From Prochilodus magdalenae (Eukaryota > Chordata > Actinopteri > Characiformes > Prochilodontidae), in the NCBI GenBank assembly GCA_024036415.1, contig JAMWET010004979.1, positions 46,886 through 110,885 on the forward strand: a stretch of DNA of 64,000 bases. Reading direction: 5' to 3'. The notes below the pieces were generated by a model. The model was not told the DNA's origin, ran no database searches, and saw only the letters and a list, made by a program, of their open reading frames with translations. The stretch's first letter is position 1. Every line of letters starts with the position of its first letter. Below, in pieces: positions 35,901 through 45,884 of this stretch. The translations under genes and the position numbers were made by a program.

Positions 35901-37830
35901 CTAAGTTAGAACTTGTTTTGTGAGGTTCTTTTCTAGTCCACTTGGTGGCAGTGTTGGCAGGTTCTGCGGCTCTGTAACCGCAGCGATCCGTAATCGTGGT
36001 TTTACATGTGGTTCCACGTGGGCTGACCCCGTAACCTCTTCCTCTGGTTCCCCCTGTTCCTCAGGAAAAGCGACTGAGGGACAGGAAGACGGAGTCCGAG
36101 GAGAGTCTCCAGAAGCGCCTACACGCGGCGAGTGTGGATCTGGAGATCAGTAAGTGTCTCTCCTCATTAATACAGTCTGGGATTAGAACTGGTCCGTACC
36201 GGGTCCGTCTGATGGCGCTGTGTTCCGGATGTTTCAGGTAAAGAGCCCGGACTGTTTGATGTCGTCATCATCAATGATGGCCTGGATGATGCGTACGGAA
36301 AGCTGAAAGATGCTCTGCTCAAGGTGAGGCTGTCCAGTCTGTTTTACCTCAGCCCAGAACTGCTAACCTTTCCTTTACAGCATTCCACAGTCCATTTCAG
36401 CATTCCACAATCCATTTCAGCATTCCACAGACCATTCCAGCATTCCGCCATCTATTCCAGCATTCCACAGTCAATTCTAGCATTCCCTATTTGATTCTAG
36501 AATTCCACAATCTTTTCTAGCATTCCACAGACCATTCCAGTATTCCACAATCTATTCCAGCATTCCAGTGTATTCCAGCATTCCAGTCTATTCCACAATC
36601 CATTCCAGCATTCCACAATCCATTCCAGCATTCCACAGACCATTCCAGTATTCCACTATCCATTCCAGCATTCCACTATCTATTCCAGCATTCCACAGTC
36701 GATTCTAGCATTCCCTATTTGATTCTAGAATTCCACAATCTTTTCTAGCATTCCAGACCATTCCAGCATTTCCTGATTTATTCCAGCATTCCACAGACCA
36801 TTCCAGCATTCCACAGACCATTCCACTATCTGTTCCAGCATTCCACAGTCGTTTCTAGGATTCCCTATTTGATTCTAGAATTCCACAATCTTTTCTAGCA
36901 TTCCACAGACCATTCCAGCATTCCATAATCCATTCCAGCATTCCACAGACCATTCCACTATCTATTCCAGCATTCCACAGACCATTCCAGCATTCCACAA
37001 TCTATTCCAGCATTCCCTGATTTATTCCAGCATTCCAGTGTATTCCAGCATTCCAGTCTATTCCACAATCCATTCCAGCATTCCACAATCCATTCCAGCA
37101 TTCCACAATCCATTCCAGCATTCCACAGACCATTCCAGCATTCCACAGACCATTCCAGCATTCCACTATCCATTCCAGCATTCCACAGACCATTCCAGTA
37201 TTCCACTATCCATTCCAGCATTCCACTATCTATTCCAGCATTCCACAGTCGATTCTAGCATTCCCTATTTGATTCTAGAATTCCACAATCTTTTCTAGCA
37301 TTCCACAGACCATTCCAGCATTTCCCGATTTATTCCAGCATTCCACAGACCATTCCAGCATTCCACAGACCATTCCACTATCTGTTCCAGCATTCCACAG
37401 TCGATTCTAGCATTCCCTATTTGATTCTAGAATTCCACAATCTTTTCTAGCATTCCACAGACCATTCCAGCATTCCATAATCCATTCCAGCATTCCACAG
37501 ACCATTCCACTATCTATTCCAGCATTCCACAGACCATTCCAGCATTCCCTATTTGATTCTAGAATTCCACAATCTTTTCTAGCATTCCAGAATCTATTCC
37601 AACATTCCCTGATTAATTTTAGCTTTCCATACTTGATTGTAGCGTTAGACAGTCTATTCTAGCATTCAGAGACTGATTCTAGCGTTACACAATCTGAGTA
37701 TTCCATGATAGATTTCGGTGTTCCAGAATGAATTCCGTCTCCAGTGTATTTTACACCTCTAATAGGTCCATCTCTCTTCCTCTCCTGCAAACAGGAAATA
37801 CAGAAAGTCCAAGGCTCCAAACAGGCCTAA
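26285..37830 (+). CDS. guk1: Guanylate kinase, long form with leader (gene span)
   Basis: Phosphorylates GMP to GDP with ATP; essential for GTP/dGTP supply. The core form starts at ATG 32952. Core exons are 32952-33063, 33696-33737, 33835-33931, 34021-34159, 36065-36149, 36238-36323 and 37795-37830, giving 597 nt and 198 aa (human 197). Seen: P-loop GPSGAGKS (residues 11-18), the GMP-binding TTRKPRAGE, the [14 protein letters not shown] segment, [17 protein letters not shown] and the lid [18 protein letters not shown]. Exon 26285-26318 and microexon 31773-31787 join in frame to give a 215-aa form starting [12 protein letters not shown], which resembles a mitochondrial leader. Human GUK1 has a comparable N-terminally extended isoform (MLRRPLAGLAAA...). 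Nearly every larger intron holds a tandem array or transposon. Confidence 0.95.
26588..26945 (+). mobile_element. MITE family A, copy 3 (most complete)
   Basis: About 358 bp. The ends GTGGTGGTGAAGGTAACCAG and CCCATCACCACCACCGTACAG form imperfect terminal inverted repeats of about 22 bp. No coding capacity. Lies in guk1 intron 1. Confidence 0.8.
27450..27962. repeat. ~23-bp minisatellite in guk1 intron 1
   Basis: Units contain GGGCACTGACCAGCCCTCAA, with variants CCAGACCTCAACCAGGC and CGCTGACTGGATCTTAACC. It is irregular at first and nearly perfect at 27765-27850. Confidence 0.92.
27996..28136 (-). mobile_element. MITE family A, copy 4 (truncated)
   Basis: Matches one end of the family (CTGGTTACCTTCACCACCAC at the right) and stops at the TGCATGTATCCCTCCACCA word. 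The second half is absent. Confidence 0.7.
28137..28850 (+). other. guk1 intron 1, unique stretch
   Basis: About 700 bp without tandem structure, transposon ends or a supported exon on either strand. Confidence 0.5.
28855..29440. repeat. GT-rich ~20-bp minisatellite in guk1 intron 1
   Basis: Units of GTGGTAGGTTTTGGTGTGG and GTATGGTAATTTGTG in variable order. The + strand is almost devoid of C. Confidence 0.92.
29805..31660. repeat. 30-bp minisatellite with CCAAT boxes in guk1 intron 1
   Basis: About 60 units of CAGTAGCAGTAACGCTAACC followed by AATCAGCTCT, with shortened units lacking the CAGTAGCAG part. Most units contain AACCAATCAG or GACCAATCAG. The 30-bp period leaves both strands open for over 400 codons, which is not evidence of a gene. 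The array ends about 110 bp before the guk1 microexon. Confidence 0.96.
31773..31787 (+). CDS. guk1: guk1 15-nt microexon
   Basis: GGGCAGTGGAGGACG lies between GTGTCGTGTACAG and GTGAGTACAG. It adds GAVED (the first G completed by the previous exon) and keeps the frame into the core ATG through a V codon. Its inclusion is inferred from phase and splice-site quality; a transcript would settle it. Confidence 0.6.
31995..32630. repeat. ~66-bp minisatellite in guk1 intron 2
   Basis: About nine units with GTCTCAGGTTTCACCGGGAT, TAGATCGGAATCTGGTTCTT and AGGAAGTGACTCAGTGAATC. GTGACTCAGTGAATC is AP-1-like (TGACTCA) in almost every unit. Confidence 0.94.
32899..32947 (+). repeat. guk1: (TC)n microsatellite forming the guk1 polypyrimidine tract
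   Basis: About 24 TC dinucleotides run directly into the acceptor AG at 32948-32949 and serve as the polypyrimidine tract of the exon with the catalytic P-loop. Confidence 0.95.
32950..33063 (+). CDS. guk1: guk1 core exon 1 (P-loop; core ATG 32952)
   Basis: Encodes [20 protein letters not shown] then [17 protein letters not shown]; the donor is CAC|GTAAGA. The two nt before ATG belong to the codon shared with the microexon in the long form. Confidence 0.97.
33064..33695 (+). other. guk1 intron with GCTAGC/TTAGC words
   Basis: About 630 bp. A stretch at 33215-33345 is rich in TTAGC, GCTAGC and GCATGCTAA words; nothing else is recognised. Confidence 0.6.
33696..33737 (+). CDS. guk1: guk1 core exon 2 (42 nt)
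   Basis: Between GTTGTGAACAG and AAAAG|GTAAAG. It encodes [13 protein letters not shown], carrying the Arg that contacts the GMP phosphate. A strong internal donor word GAG|GTGAGC sits at 33725. Confidence 0.95.
33835..33931 (+). CDS. guk1: guk1 core exon 3
   Basis: Between GTGCTTCCAG and CGAG|GTACTC. It encodes [20 protein letters not shown] then [11 protein letters not shown], the GMP-binding region with conserved Tyr and Glu residues. Confidence 0.97.
34021..34159 (+). CDS. guk1: guk1 core exon 4
   Basis: Between ACCCCCACAG and CTG|GTAGGC. It encodes [40 protein letters not shown] and PPSMEVL. Confidence 0.97.
34226..34590. repeat. 24-bp minisatellite in guk1 intron
   Basis: About 15 units with CCGTCTCAGGGTTCCT preceded by CAGACAGG or CTGACAGA. 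It starts about 65 bp after the donor and abuts a Tc1-like element. Confidence 0.94.
34605..35312 (+). mobile_element. Tc1-like element remnant, copy 1
   Basis: Ends TATACACTCATCACCA and TGGTGATGAGGGTATA are inverted repeats. Inside, the + strand still reads [24 protein letters not shown] sequence (Tc1 ViFSDESrF motif) followed by VWRHRGQH. The region that should carry the later catalytic residues is missing and the frame stops after SVCVAQ, so it cannot make active transposase. It is non-autonomous and lies in a guk1 intron. Confidence 0.85.
35313..35800 (+). other. guk1 intron, unique stretch
   Basis: No supported exon, array or transposon end. CAGGGGGCGC and GGGGGGCGCTA words at about 35493 and 35625 are CTCF-like but short. 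Confidence 0.4.
35808..35887. repeat. Poly(A) tract
   Basis: About 80 bp of A with scattered C and G, possibly a retroposon tail. No upstream retroposon body was recognised. Confidence 0.9.
36065..36149 (+). CDS. guk1: guk1 core exon 5 (lid)
   Basis: Between TGTTCCTCAG and ATCA|GTAAGT. It encodes [20 protein letters not shown] then AASVDLEI. The Arg residues of the lid that bind ATP phosphates are present. Confidence 0.96.
36238..36323 (+). CDS. guk1: guk1 core exon 6
   Basis: Between ATGTTTCAG and AAG|GTGAGG. It encodes [20 protein letters not shown] then GKLKDALLK, close to human [19 protein letters not shown]. Confidence 0.97.
36375..37600. repeat. ~18-19 bp ATTCCAGC minisatellite in the last guk1 intron
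   Basis: About 65 units of CATTCCACAGACCATTCCAG and variants (TCTATTCCAG, GATTCTAGAATTCC). Blocks of about 250 bp repeat at higher order (e.g. 36660-36780, 36840-36910, 37220-37290, 37390-37460). Confidence 0.95.
37795..37830 (+). CDS. guk1: guk1 last coding exon
   Basis: After CTCTCCTGCAAACAG it encodes [11 protein letters not shown] and TAA at 37828-37830, matching the human EEIKKAQRTGA tail in length and position. Confidence 0.92.
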   Translation, partial: EIQKVQGSKQA

Positions 37831-38430
37831 GCTACTCCCAGCCTGGCGGACCCAGCCGCTTTCACTCCGTCAGGATTTTCCAGGCTTTTCCAGAACATTC
37901 CTCCAGCTCCGACCGACACGCACACACACACCTACCTACCTGCTCACGCGCCTGCTGTTCTGCTTCACTAAAGCTGAAGACCAGATTACAGGTACATTCA
38001 CTCAGTCGTACAGGAGCTTCGGACATCATCATCGGACCACCTGACTGACCACCCTGAGGGACCCGGAGGCTCCAGAACCACAGCACATGAACAGTTTACA
38101 CTTTTTATCCGGATGCGGGACGTGGTGCTCGCTGTTCCCTGTTCTCCTCCACTCGCGAGTGCTTTCTGCTGTTGTTTTATGTTTGGGGGCGGGGCCTGTT
38201 TTTTATGTTTGGGGGCGGGGCCTGTTTTATGTTGTATTTTTTTTTATTCTGCTGGAACGGACAATCGGCACCTCCGCACGTGTGAACCAGCGTTCGCTAA
38301 TGGGCTACCTGGACTCAACACCTGGAGCGCCCTCCGCGTACGCGACTGCAGGTCGGCAGAGCTAGCTAGCATGCTAATCTAAGATCATTCCTCATGTACC
38401 GTTAATAAAGTCCCCGAGCTAATCCAGCTT
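37831..38430 (+). other. guk1: guk1 3'UTR
   Basis: Runs from the stop to just past the AATAAA at 38404. It contains a duplicated block TGTTTGGGGGCGGGGCCTGT at about 38182 and 38209. Confidence 0.7.
38404..38409 (+). terminator. guk1: guk1 poly(A) signal
   Basis: A canonical AATAAA in CCGTTAATAAAGTCCCC lies 574 bp after the stop. It is the first such hexamer downstream. Confidence 0.8.
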
Positions 38431-38509
38431 ACAGCTGGTTCTCCAGGTTCTACAGGTTCTCCACACCGTCATACCAGAACATTAGGTCCACCTCACTGTC
38501 CACTCCACC

Positions 38510-39192
38510 AGCTCCACCCACCATACAGGACACTCTGTAGGTGTACAGGTCCAGACTGTAGTCCATCTGTTTCTCTGTGTACTGTATTACCCTGTTCTTC
38601 AATGGTCAGGACCCCCACAGGACCACCACAGAGCAGGTATGATGTGGGTGGTGGATCATTCTCAGCACTGCAGTGACACTGACGTGGTGGTGGTGTGTTA
38701 GTGTGGGTGGTGCTGGTGTGAGTGGATCAGACACAGCAGTGCTGCTGGAGTGTTGAGACACTGTGTCCACTCACTGTCCACTCTATTAGACACGCCTACC
38801 TTGCTGGTCCACCTTGTAGATGGACAGTCAGAGACGATAGCTCATCTGCTGCTGCACAGTGCAGTGTTGGGGACCCTCTAGTCCCTTATCAGGGGGCACA
38901 GGACGCTGCCCCCCAGGACGTGGCCCACAGGACGGATAGTTCTGGATTCTCAGTCCAGCAGTGACACTGAGATGTCCAGCAGCACCACCCACACCAACAC
39001 CACCCCACCACCACCGCGGCAGTGTCCCTGCAGTGCTGAGAATGATCCACCACCCACATCATACCTGCTCTGTGGTGGTCCTGTGGGGGTCCTGACCATT
39101 GAAGAACAGGGTAATACAGTACACAGAGAAACAGATGGACTACAGTCTGGACCTGTACACCTACAGAGTGTCCTGTATGGTGGGTGGAGCTG
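38510..39192. mobile_element. Foldback element B with long near-identical arms
   Basis: Arms at about 38510-38700 and 39000-39192 are inverted copies: CAGCTCCACCCACCATACAG, GTCCATCTGTTTCTCTGTG and GGTGGATCATTCTCAGCACT recur in reverse complement. The 300-bp centre carries CACTCTATTAGACACGCCTA. No transposase. From memory this resembles an abundant otophysan-fish repeat; a fragment recurs at 50822. Confidence 0.85.
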
Positions 39193-39560
39193 TAGAGACG
39201 CTGAGGTGATGGTGTATGTTTAGGTGGGTGTGGTCGTGTGGGGTGATGATGTTAAAGGGCCCGTATGTTTATGGTATCCAGGTGTTGGGTCCGGGGAAGC
39301 CAGTGTCTCTCAGGCTGTTCCTCCACTCCAGTTCCGTGAGCTCTGGGCTCTGTATCCAGGCGTTCTGGAATATTCCTGCGTGCGGTGGTGTTGGGTCCAC
39401 GTTCTGACGGAGCCGTGCACGGCTGAGCTTACCGAACAGGTTCACAGCGTCGTGTATGTTGTTGATCATGTGACTCCAGCGTGGCGGCTATGTGTTTTAT
39501 TGAGGGTCCAATTCCTAACTCGGCCCACAGACCTTCCCCCGTGTTCACGATGAGTCTACT
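39193..39560. other. Unique intergenic sequence
   Basis: No gene, array or transposon recognised. Confidence 0.4.
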
Positions 39561-39679
39561 CGCCGGCCACTTTATCAGAAACACCTGCCTGCACAGGCTA
39601 ACTAGGTGTCCGGCTGAGAGTGGCTCTACAGTCAGACCCCGGCCCAAAAGGAGGGGTGTTTCTGATAAAGTGGCCACCT
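39561..39679. mobile_element. Small MITE C with GGCCACTTTATCAGAAACACC ends
   Basis: About 115 bp bounded by GGCCACTTTATCAGAAACAC and its inverted GTGTTTCTGATAAAGTGGCC, with no coding content. The terminal sequence is typical of a common fish MITE and recurs as a tandem array at 57.7 kb. Confidence 0.85.
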
Positions 39680-39989
39680 TCTCTTGATATGTATGTGGCT
39701 TTAGGGGTTAAAGGTCGTTCTCCTGGTAACTAGATGAGTTTTTGTGTGTGTGTGTGTACGCTGTTGGAACGCAGCCTCTCCTCACGTGAGCACTTCCACG
39801 TTATGTTTACAGCATGTTAGCAAACCCAGAACAGCAGGAGCAGCGCCCAGCGGTGAACAGGCCGGCCGCACGGATAGGACGTTAGGCAGGATTTCACAGA
39901 GTGGCGGATATCTAATGGCATATAATGACTCTCAGCTAAATCAGCTTTTAACAGCCCATTAAACATGGTAATTATTCTTTACCTGTCTT

Positions 39990-40375
39990 TATTAGCCTTC
40001 ATTAGCCAGTTAGCTTCCTTCGCTAGTCATCACTAGCCTTCATTAGCCTTCACTAGCCTTTACTAGCCATCACTAGCCTTCACTAGCCTTTGCTAGTCAT
40101 CACTAACCTTCATTAGCCTTCGCTAGTCTTTATTAGCCATCACTAGCCTTTGCTAGTCATCATTAGCCTTTGCTAGTCATCATTAGCCTTTGCTAGTCAT
40201 CACTAACCTTCATTAGCCTTCGCTAGTCTTTATTAGCCATCACTAGCCTTTGCTAGTCATCATTAGCCTTCGCTAGTCTTTATTAGCCATCACTAGCCTT
40301 TGCTAGTCATCATTAGCCTTCGCTAGTCTTTATTAGCCATCACTAGCCTTTGCTAGTCATCATTAGCCTTCGAGT
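39990..40375. repeat. ~20-bp TTAGCC/CTAGTCAT minisatellite
   Basis: Units of CACTAGCCTTTGCTAGTCAT and CATTAGCCTTCGCTAGTCTT, with a roughly 56-60 bp higher-order pattern toward the end. Confidence 0.93.
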
Positions 40376-41074
40376 AATAGCTCAATTATTAGTGCTAATG
40401 ATGCTAATACACACAAATAATTAGCATCAGTTCAGCATGTTGGTGTATAATCAGGAGCTGCAGGTTCTAGATAGTGTTAAGGGCTTGTGTTTATTAGCTT
40501 AGAGCTAATAAGAGTTACTAAGTCACTTGTGTTCCGTGTTCTGTAGTACAGAGAAGATCCTATATAGAACCACATGTTCCTCATCAATCCGAAGAACCCT
40601 TTCACCATGCAAAGAACCATTTAGGCTTGTTTAAGTGTTAATGGTTCTACATAGGACCTTTTGTACTGAACCCTGGAGAACCGTCAGTATGCGCTGGTAC
40701 ACTGATAAGGTGCCACTCCAGTCGTCACGGCTGGGCTCGGTGATCAGCCCAGTGAGGTTCTACAGTGTTCAGTGGTCATTAGAACCGATAATACACCCAG
40801 TGTTCCTCCCACACAGAGCTCGGTTCTGTACTGAGACAGGGTTCTAATGCAGAGATGGAGAAACCCTCCAGGACTGTCCCCTGAGTTGAGGTTCTCATAG
40901 GATTGCTGTGGTGTGTTCAGTGAGGTCTGCAGCGCGTCTCCGTCCCTGGTCCTCTACACCCGGGTGTGTCCGCCGCTCCTGCCTGTTAGCGTGGTGGTGC
41001 TTTATGTTTTTATCTACAGCCTGATTCTTTTTACCTGTGCAGGTGTAATAAACACCATGACTAAAACCTCCGCC
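40376..41074. other. Unique intergenic sequence
   Basis: No supported gene or mobile element. Confidence 0.4.
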
Positions 41075-42800
41075 TACTCGCTCATTCATTCACCACGTCA
41101 TTCACTCACTCATTCACTCCCTCATTCATTTACCTAGTCGTTCACTCACTCATTCACTTATTCACCTAGTCATTCATTCTCTCATTCATTCACCACGTCA
41201 TTCATTCACTCACTCATTCATTCACTCACTCATTCACCTAATCACTCATTCATTCACTTAGTCATTCATTCACTCATTCCCTCATTCATTCACCTAGTCG
41301 TTCATTCACTTATTCACCTAGTCATTCACTCGCTCATTCATTCACCACGTAATTCCCTCATTCATTCACCTAGTCGTTCACTCATTCATTCACCTAGTCG
41401 TTCACTCATTTATTCACTGTCATTCACTCACTCATTCCCTCATTCATTCACTTAGTCATTCACTCACTCATTCCCTCATTCATTCACCTAGTCGTTCACT
41501 CACTCATTCACTTATTCACCTAGTCATTCACTCGCTCATTCATTCACCACGTAATTCCCTCATTCATTCACCTAGTCGTTCACTCATTTATTCACTTAGT
41601 CATTCACTCACTCATTCCCTCATTTATTCACCTAGTCGTTCACTCACTCATTCATTCACCACGTCATTCATTCATTCCCTCATTCATTCACCACGTCATT
41701 CACTCAGTCATTCACTCACTCATTCCCTCATTCATTCACCTAGTCGTTCACTCATTTATTCACTGTCATTCACTCACTCATTCCCTCATTCATTCACCTA
41801 GTCGTTCACTCACTCATTCCCTCATTCATTCACCTAGTCATCCACTCACCTAGTCATTCACTCACTCATTCCCTCATTCACCTAGTCATTCACTCACTCA
41901 TTCATTCACTTAGTCGTTCACTCATTCATTCACCTAGTCGTTCACTCACTCATTCACTTAGTCATTCACTCACCTAGTCATTTACTCACTCATTCTCTCA
42001 TTCATTCACCTAGTCATCCACTCACCTAGTCATCCACTCACTCATTCCCTCATTCATTCACCTAGTCATTCACTCACCAAGTCATTCCCTCATTCACCTA
42101 GTCATTCACTCACCCAGTCATTCACCACGTCATTCATTCACTCACTCATTCACCACGTCATTCACTCATTCATTCACTTAGTCGTTCACTCATTCATTCA
42201 CCTAGTCATTCACTCATTCATTCACCTAGTCGTTCACTCACTCATTCACTTAGTCATTCACTCACCTAGTCGTTTACTCACTCATTCTCTCATTCATTCA
42301 CCTAGTCATTCACTCTCATTCCCTCATTCATTCACCTAGTCGTTCACTCATTCACCTAGTCATTCACTCACTCATTCCCTCATTCATTCACTTAGTCGTT
42401 CATTCACTTAGTCGTTCATTCATTTATTCACTTAGTCATTCGCTCTCATTCCCTTTCATTCATCTAGTCGTTCACTCATTCCCTCATTCACCTAGTCATC
42501 CACTCACCTAGTCATTCACTCACTCATTCCCTCATTCATTCACTTAGTCATTCCCTCATTCATTCACCTAGTCCACTCACTCATTCCCATTCATTCACCT
42601 AGTCATTCACTCACTCATTCACCTAGTCGTTCACTCATTTATTCACTTAGTCATTCACTCACTCATTCCCTCATTCATTCACCTAGTCATTCACTCACTC
42701 ATTCATTCACCTAGTCATTCACTCACTCATTCATTCACCTAGTCATTCAATCACTCATTTGCCTAGTCAAGCATTCACTCATTCATTCATTCCTTTATTT
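41075..42800. repeat. Large TCATTCACTCA satellite
   Basis: About 1.7 kb of 4-bp-based words (CATT, CACT, CCCT) interrupted by CACCTAGTCGTTCACTC and CACCACGTCATTC. It has strong strand asymmetry (C/T-rich +) and irregular higher-order blocks of about 40-60 bp. Confidence 0.95.
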
Positions 42801-42839
42801 ATCTAGGGCCTTTATTTAGAAAGACTTCTGCCGTCATCC

Positions 42840-43445
42840 CGGTGAGGGGTTGGGATAGGCTCCAGCTCCACCCAGTGAGCGCTGGGATAGACTCCAGCTC
42901 TGCCCAGTGAGCGCTGGGATAGACTCCAGCTCCGCCCAGTGAGCACTGGGATAGACTCCTGCTCCGCCCAGTGAGTGCTGGGATAGACTCCAGCTCTGCC
43001 CAGTGAGCGCTGGGATAGAATCTAGCTCCGCCCAGTGAGTGCTGGGATAGACTCCAGCTCCGCCCAGTGAGTGCTGGTATAGACTCCAGCTCCGCCCAGT
43101 GAGTGCTGGGATAGACTCCAGCTCTGCCCAGTGAGTGCTGGGATAGACTCCAGATCCGCCCAGTGAGTGCTGGGATAGACTCCAGCTCCGCCCAGTGAGT
43201 GCTGGGATAGACTCCAGCTCCGCCCAGTGAGTGCTGGGATAGACTCCAGATCCGCCCAGTGAGAGCTGGGATAGACTCCAGCTCCGCCCAGTGAGAGCTG
43301 GGATAGACTCCAGCTCCGCCCGGTGAGTGCTGGGATAGACTCCAGCTCCGCCCAGTGAGTGCTGGGATAGACTCCAGCTCTGCCCAGTGAGTGCTGGGAT
43401 AGACTCCAGATCCGCCCAGTGAGATCTGGGATAGACTCCAGCTCC
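42840..43445. repeat. 32-bp minisatellite grown inside an older element
   Basis: About 18 units of CCAGCTCCGCCCAGTGAGTG and CTGGGATAGACT. The first and last units read GGGATAGGCTCCAGCTCC and CACCCGTGACCCCTGG, as expected if the array expanded within a single dispersed element that continues to about 43500. Confidence 0.93.
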
Positions 43446-43730
43446 ACCCGTGACCCCTGGTGGTAAAGCGGATGAGGAGATAGAATAGAACTGTGCCCTA
43501 TAATGTCCTCATTTTCATCCTTCCATCTCTACACCTCTGGGGGGTGGAGGTGCTGGAGCCTGTCCTACCACTCGCTGAGCAGACCGCCAGTCCATCGCTC
43601 TCGCTCGCACCTAGGGGACTCGCCTGTGTTTGGACTGTAGACGACACAGGGAGAACATGCACACTCCACTAAGAACCCTGGTTACCTAGCTGGAGAACAG
43701 AACCCAGGTTCTAGCTGTGAGACGGGTTTG
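43446..43730. mobile_element. Remnant of a dispersed fish element
   Basis: Includes TGGTAAAGCGGATGAGGAGA, GGGAGAACATGCACACTCCA and GAACCCAGGTTCTAGCTGTG, phrases typical of widespread teleost repeats. No frame or terminal repeats survive. Identification is from memory. Confidence 0.45.
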
Positions 43731-44387
43731 GGTTCTCCTGGAATAGATTTACCTGCTTCAGTTTACCCAACGCTCAACACTGTCCTCATACTGAAACAGT
43801 TAGAGCTCCTGTGTCTTTAAGACCCGCCTCCCGATGAGCCAAGTGTGCTCTGATTGGTCAACCACCCGAGCTTGCCTGCCCTACTCTAGTGTGGAACCGG
43901 GTCACAGGATAATACATCTAGTACATAGTTCACCACAGAAGCTGTTACTGCAGCACCAACACCCCATTAGTACCTCCACTGCAGGAGAAGCGCTGGAGCC
44001 TGCAGACCCCTGGACGTGGAGAGTAGGTGGACCATGGTGGCAGTGGACTGGCGACACGGTGGACGAGACTGAGAACTTCAGAGGACAGCTGCTTCACTTC
44101 AGTTTAATAGAACCATCACACACAGAGACAAAACAGACACATTAAAGGTTCTCCTGATACACAGAAGACCCAACACAGCACACCACACACCCACACACAC
44201 AATGAAGCACTGCCTGCTGCTGGAGCGGGCAGGCCTGCTATCAGAAATGACAGACCACTGATCATGTGTCACTGTTCTCCATGTGTTCTCCAAGACAGAA
44301 CATGAGGGGAGAACACGACTGATCACCTGCGGGTGGGGGTTTAAAGGGTTATCTAGAACTGAAGAGGAATTCCACCCAAACATACGA
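43731..44387. other. Unique intergenic sequence
   Basis: No supported gene, array or mobile element on either strand. Confidence 0.4.
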
Positions 44388-45178
44388 TATATACACACCC
44401 ATCATCAAAAGAACAGCTGCACCCAGAACGGGTCAGCCCGCCGGAATGAAACCTGGGGTGTAGGGTTGACACGCTCCACCGCACGTGACGTAGACAAGGA
44501 CGGTGTACCTTAACCGACCCAACACCCACGACTACAGACCTCCAGCGAGCAGTGGTGTCCTCCACGAGTCCTCCTGTTAGTGCAGCACCATCGGCAGACG
44601 GCTGCACCACGCAGGACTACATGCACACAGACCGTTACCACGACTGTCCTTAACACCACGTCACCGTCACCAAAGACTGCAGTGGTGTCGTACCAGACTG
44701 TCATGGAGTGACTCAGAATGGCAGCGGGTCATCTTCAGTGACGAGTCCCGCTTTAGTCTTGGTGGCGACGCCCAACGAATCCGTGTGTGGAGGCACCGTG
44801 GTCAGCACCGAGATGAACGGTCTGTCGTCACAAGTCCAGAAGGCCTGGTGTCCCTCCACCTCCACCCCTACCGCACCATCTGCAGGAACTGTGTGAGGAT
44901 GTTCAAGCTGCATGGGATGGATTATCACAGGACTCCATCAGGAACCTCTACAGCTCCATACCGAGACGTCTGGCGTGTTGGGTTAGCAAACACGGCGGCC
45001 CGACGCCATACTGAGAGACAGACTTCTGTATGTGTAGCTCAATAAATATTGATCATATCAGTCTAAATTTATCATCAGTTATTGATCCTGGTCACCTTTA
45101 TCTCCCTTCCCAACACCACCGCACTCCCACACCTCCTCCTGGGTGCAGCTGCTCTCCTGATGATGGGTGTGGTATCAG
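44388..45178 (+). mobile_element. Tc1-like element remnant, copy 2 (longest)
   Basis: Ends ACACACCCATCATCA and TGATGATGGGTGTGG are inverted. From about 44597 to 45045 one + frame reads RLHHAGLHAHRPLPRLSLTP, then [11 protein letters not shown], then [20 protein letters not shown] and [13 protein letters not shown], the Tc1 transposase middle. The following catalytic part is deleted, joined instead to [17 protein letters not shown], and the N-terminal DNA-binding domain is absent. The same junction is seen in copy 1. Confidence 0.88.
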
Positions 45179-45884
45179 GTATGTGCCTACGGTGGTAAAC
45201 CCATAGTGTGGTTATGGAGGACGCTCCTAAGGAAGTCACATGGTTCTGTGTGATGGGATGACTGTAACACGGTCACTGTGACCTTCGACTGATAACACAA
45301 CCAAACGGAGGCACCAACAACTCCACCATCCAGGCTCCACCCGGTGGTGTTCCACCTATGTAGCTGCTGTTGAAACAGTTTGGACTGATGAAGGACTGGT
45401 TGAGTAACGCTCTAAACGCAGGTACTGTGAGTTGGGACGTTCTGTAAAGCTTGTAACGCATGACAAGCTTTACATGACAAGCACGTTTGTGGGCGGAGTC
45501 TGGAGGTGGGACTGTAAAGCAGGTGAGAAACAGTGTCGGGGGTTTAGTGGTGAGAATACCCCCACCCGTTCACTCCTCCGTCTCCGGTTAGTCCAGCGCT
45601 GCTCCGTGAAGCAGTCCTGTGGGACCTCCCCTGTCCCACGTCCTCAGAGTGACTCAGGTCAGTCCTCGTCCAGCACCCTTGACCTACTGTTATAACACCC
45701 AGACTTAGCTAGCGGTGCTCTACACCTGCAGACCTGTTAGAGATCATTATCATGGTTCTAGGTGGAGCAGTCGGCTGGTGTACGTGAGATGGTCCACTGA
45801 AGCGACAGTCTGGACAAAAATCAAACCTGGTTTCCAAAAACACAGTCAGCTGAGTCGTTCACGTGTCTGAAGCTTACTTCCTTA
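45179..45884. other. Unique intergenic sequence
   Basis: No supported gene or repeat; a short ACGCATGACAAGCTTTACATG direct duplication lies near 45460. Confidence 0.4.

Noticed and set aside
41075..42800. Possible CRISPR-like or regulatory array of ATTCACTC words
   Set aside because: Unit spacing is irregular and there are no unique spacers; it is a simple satellite in a vertebrate genome.
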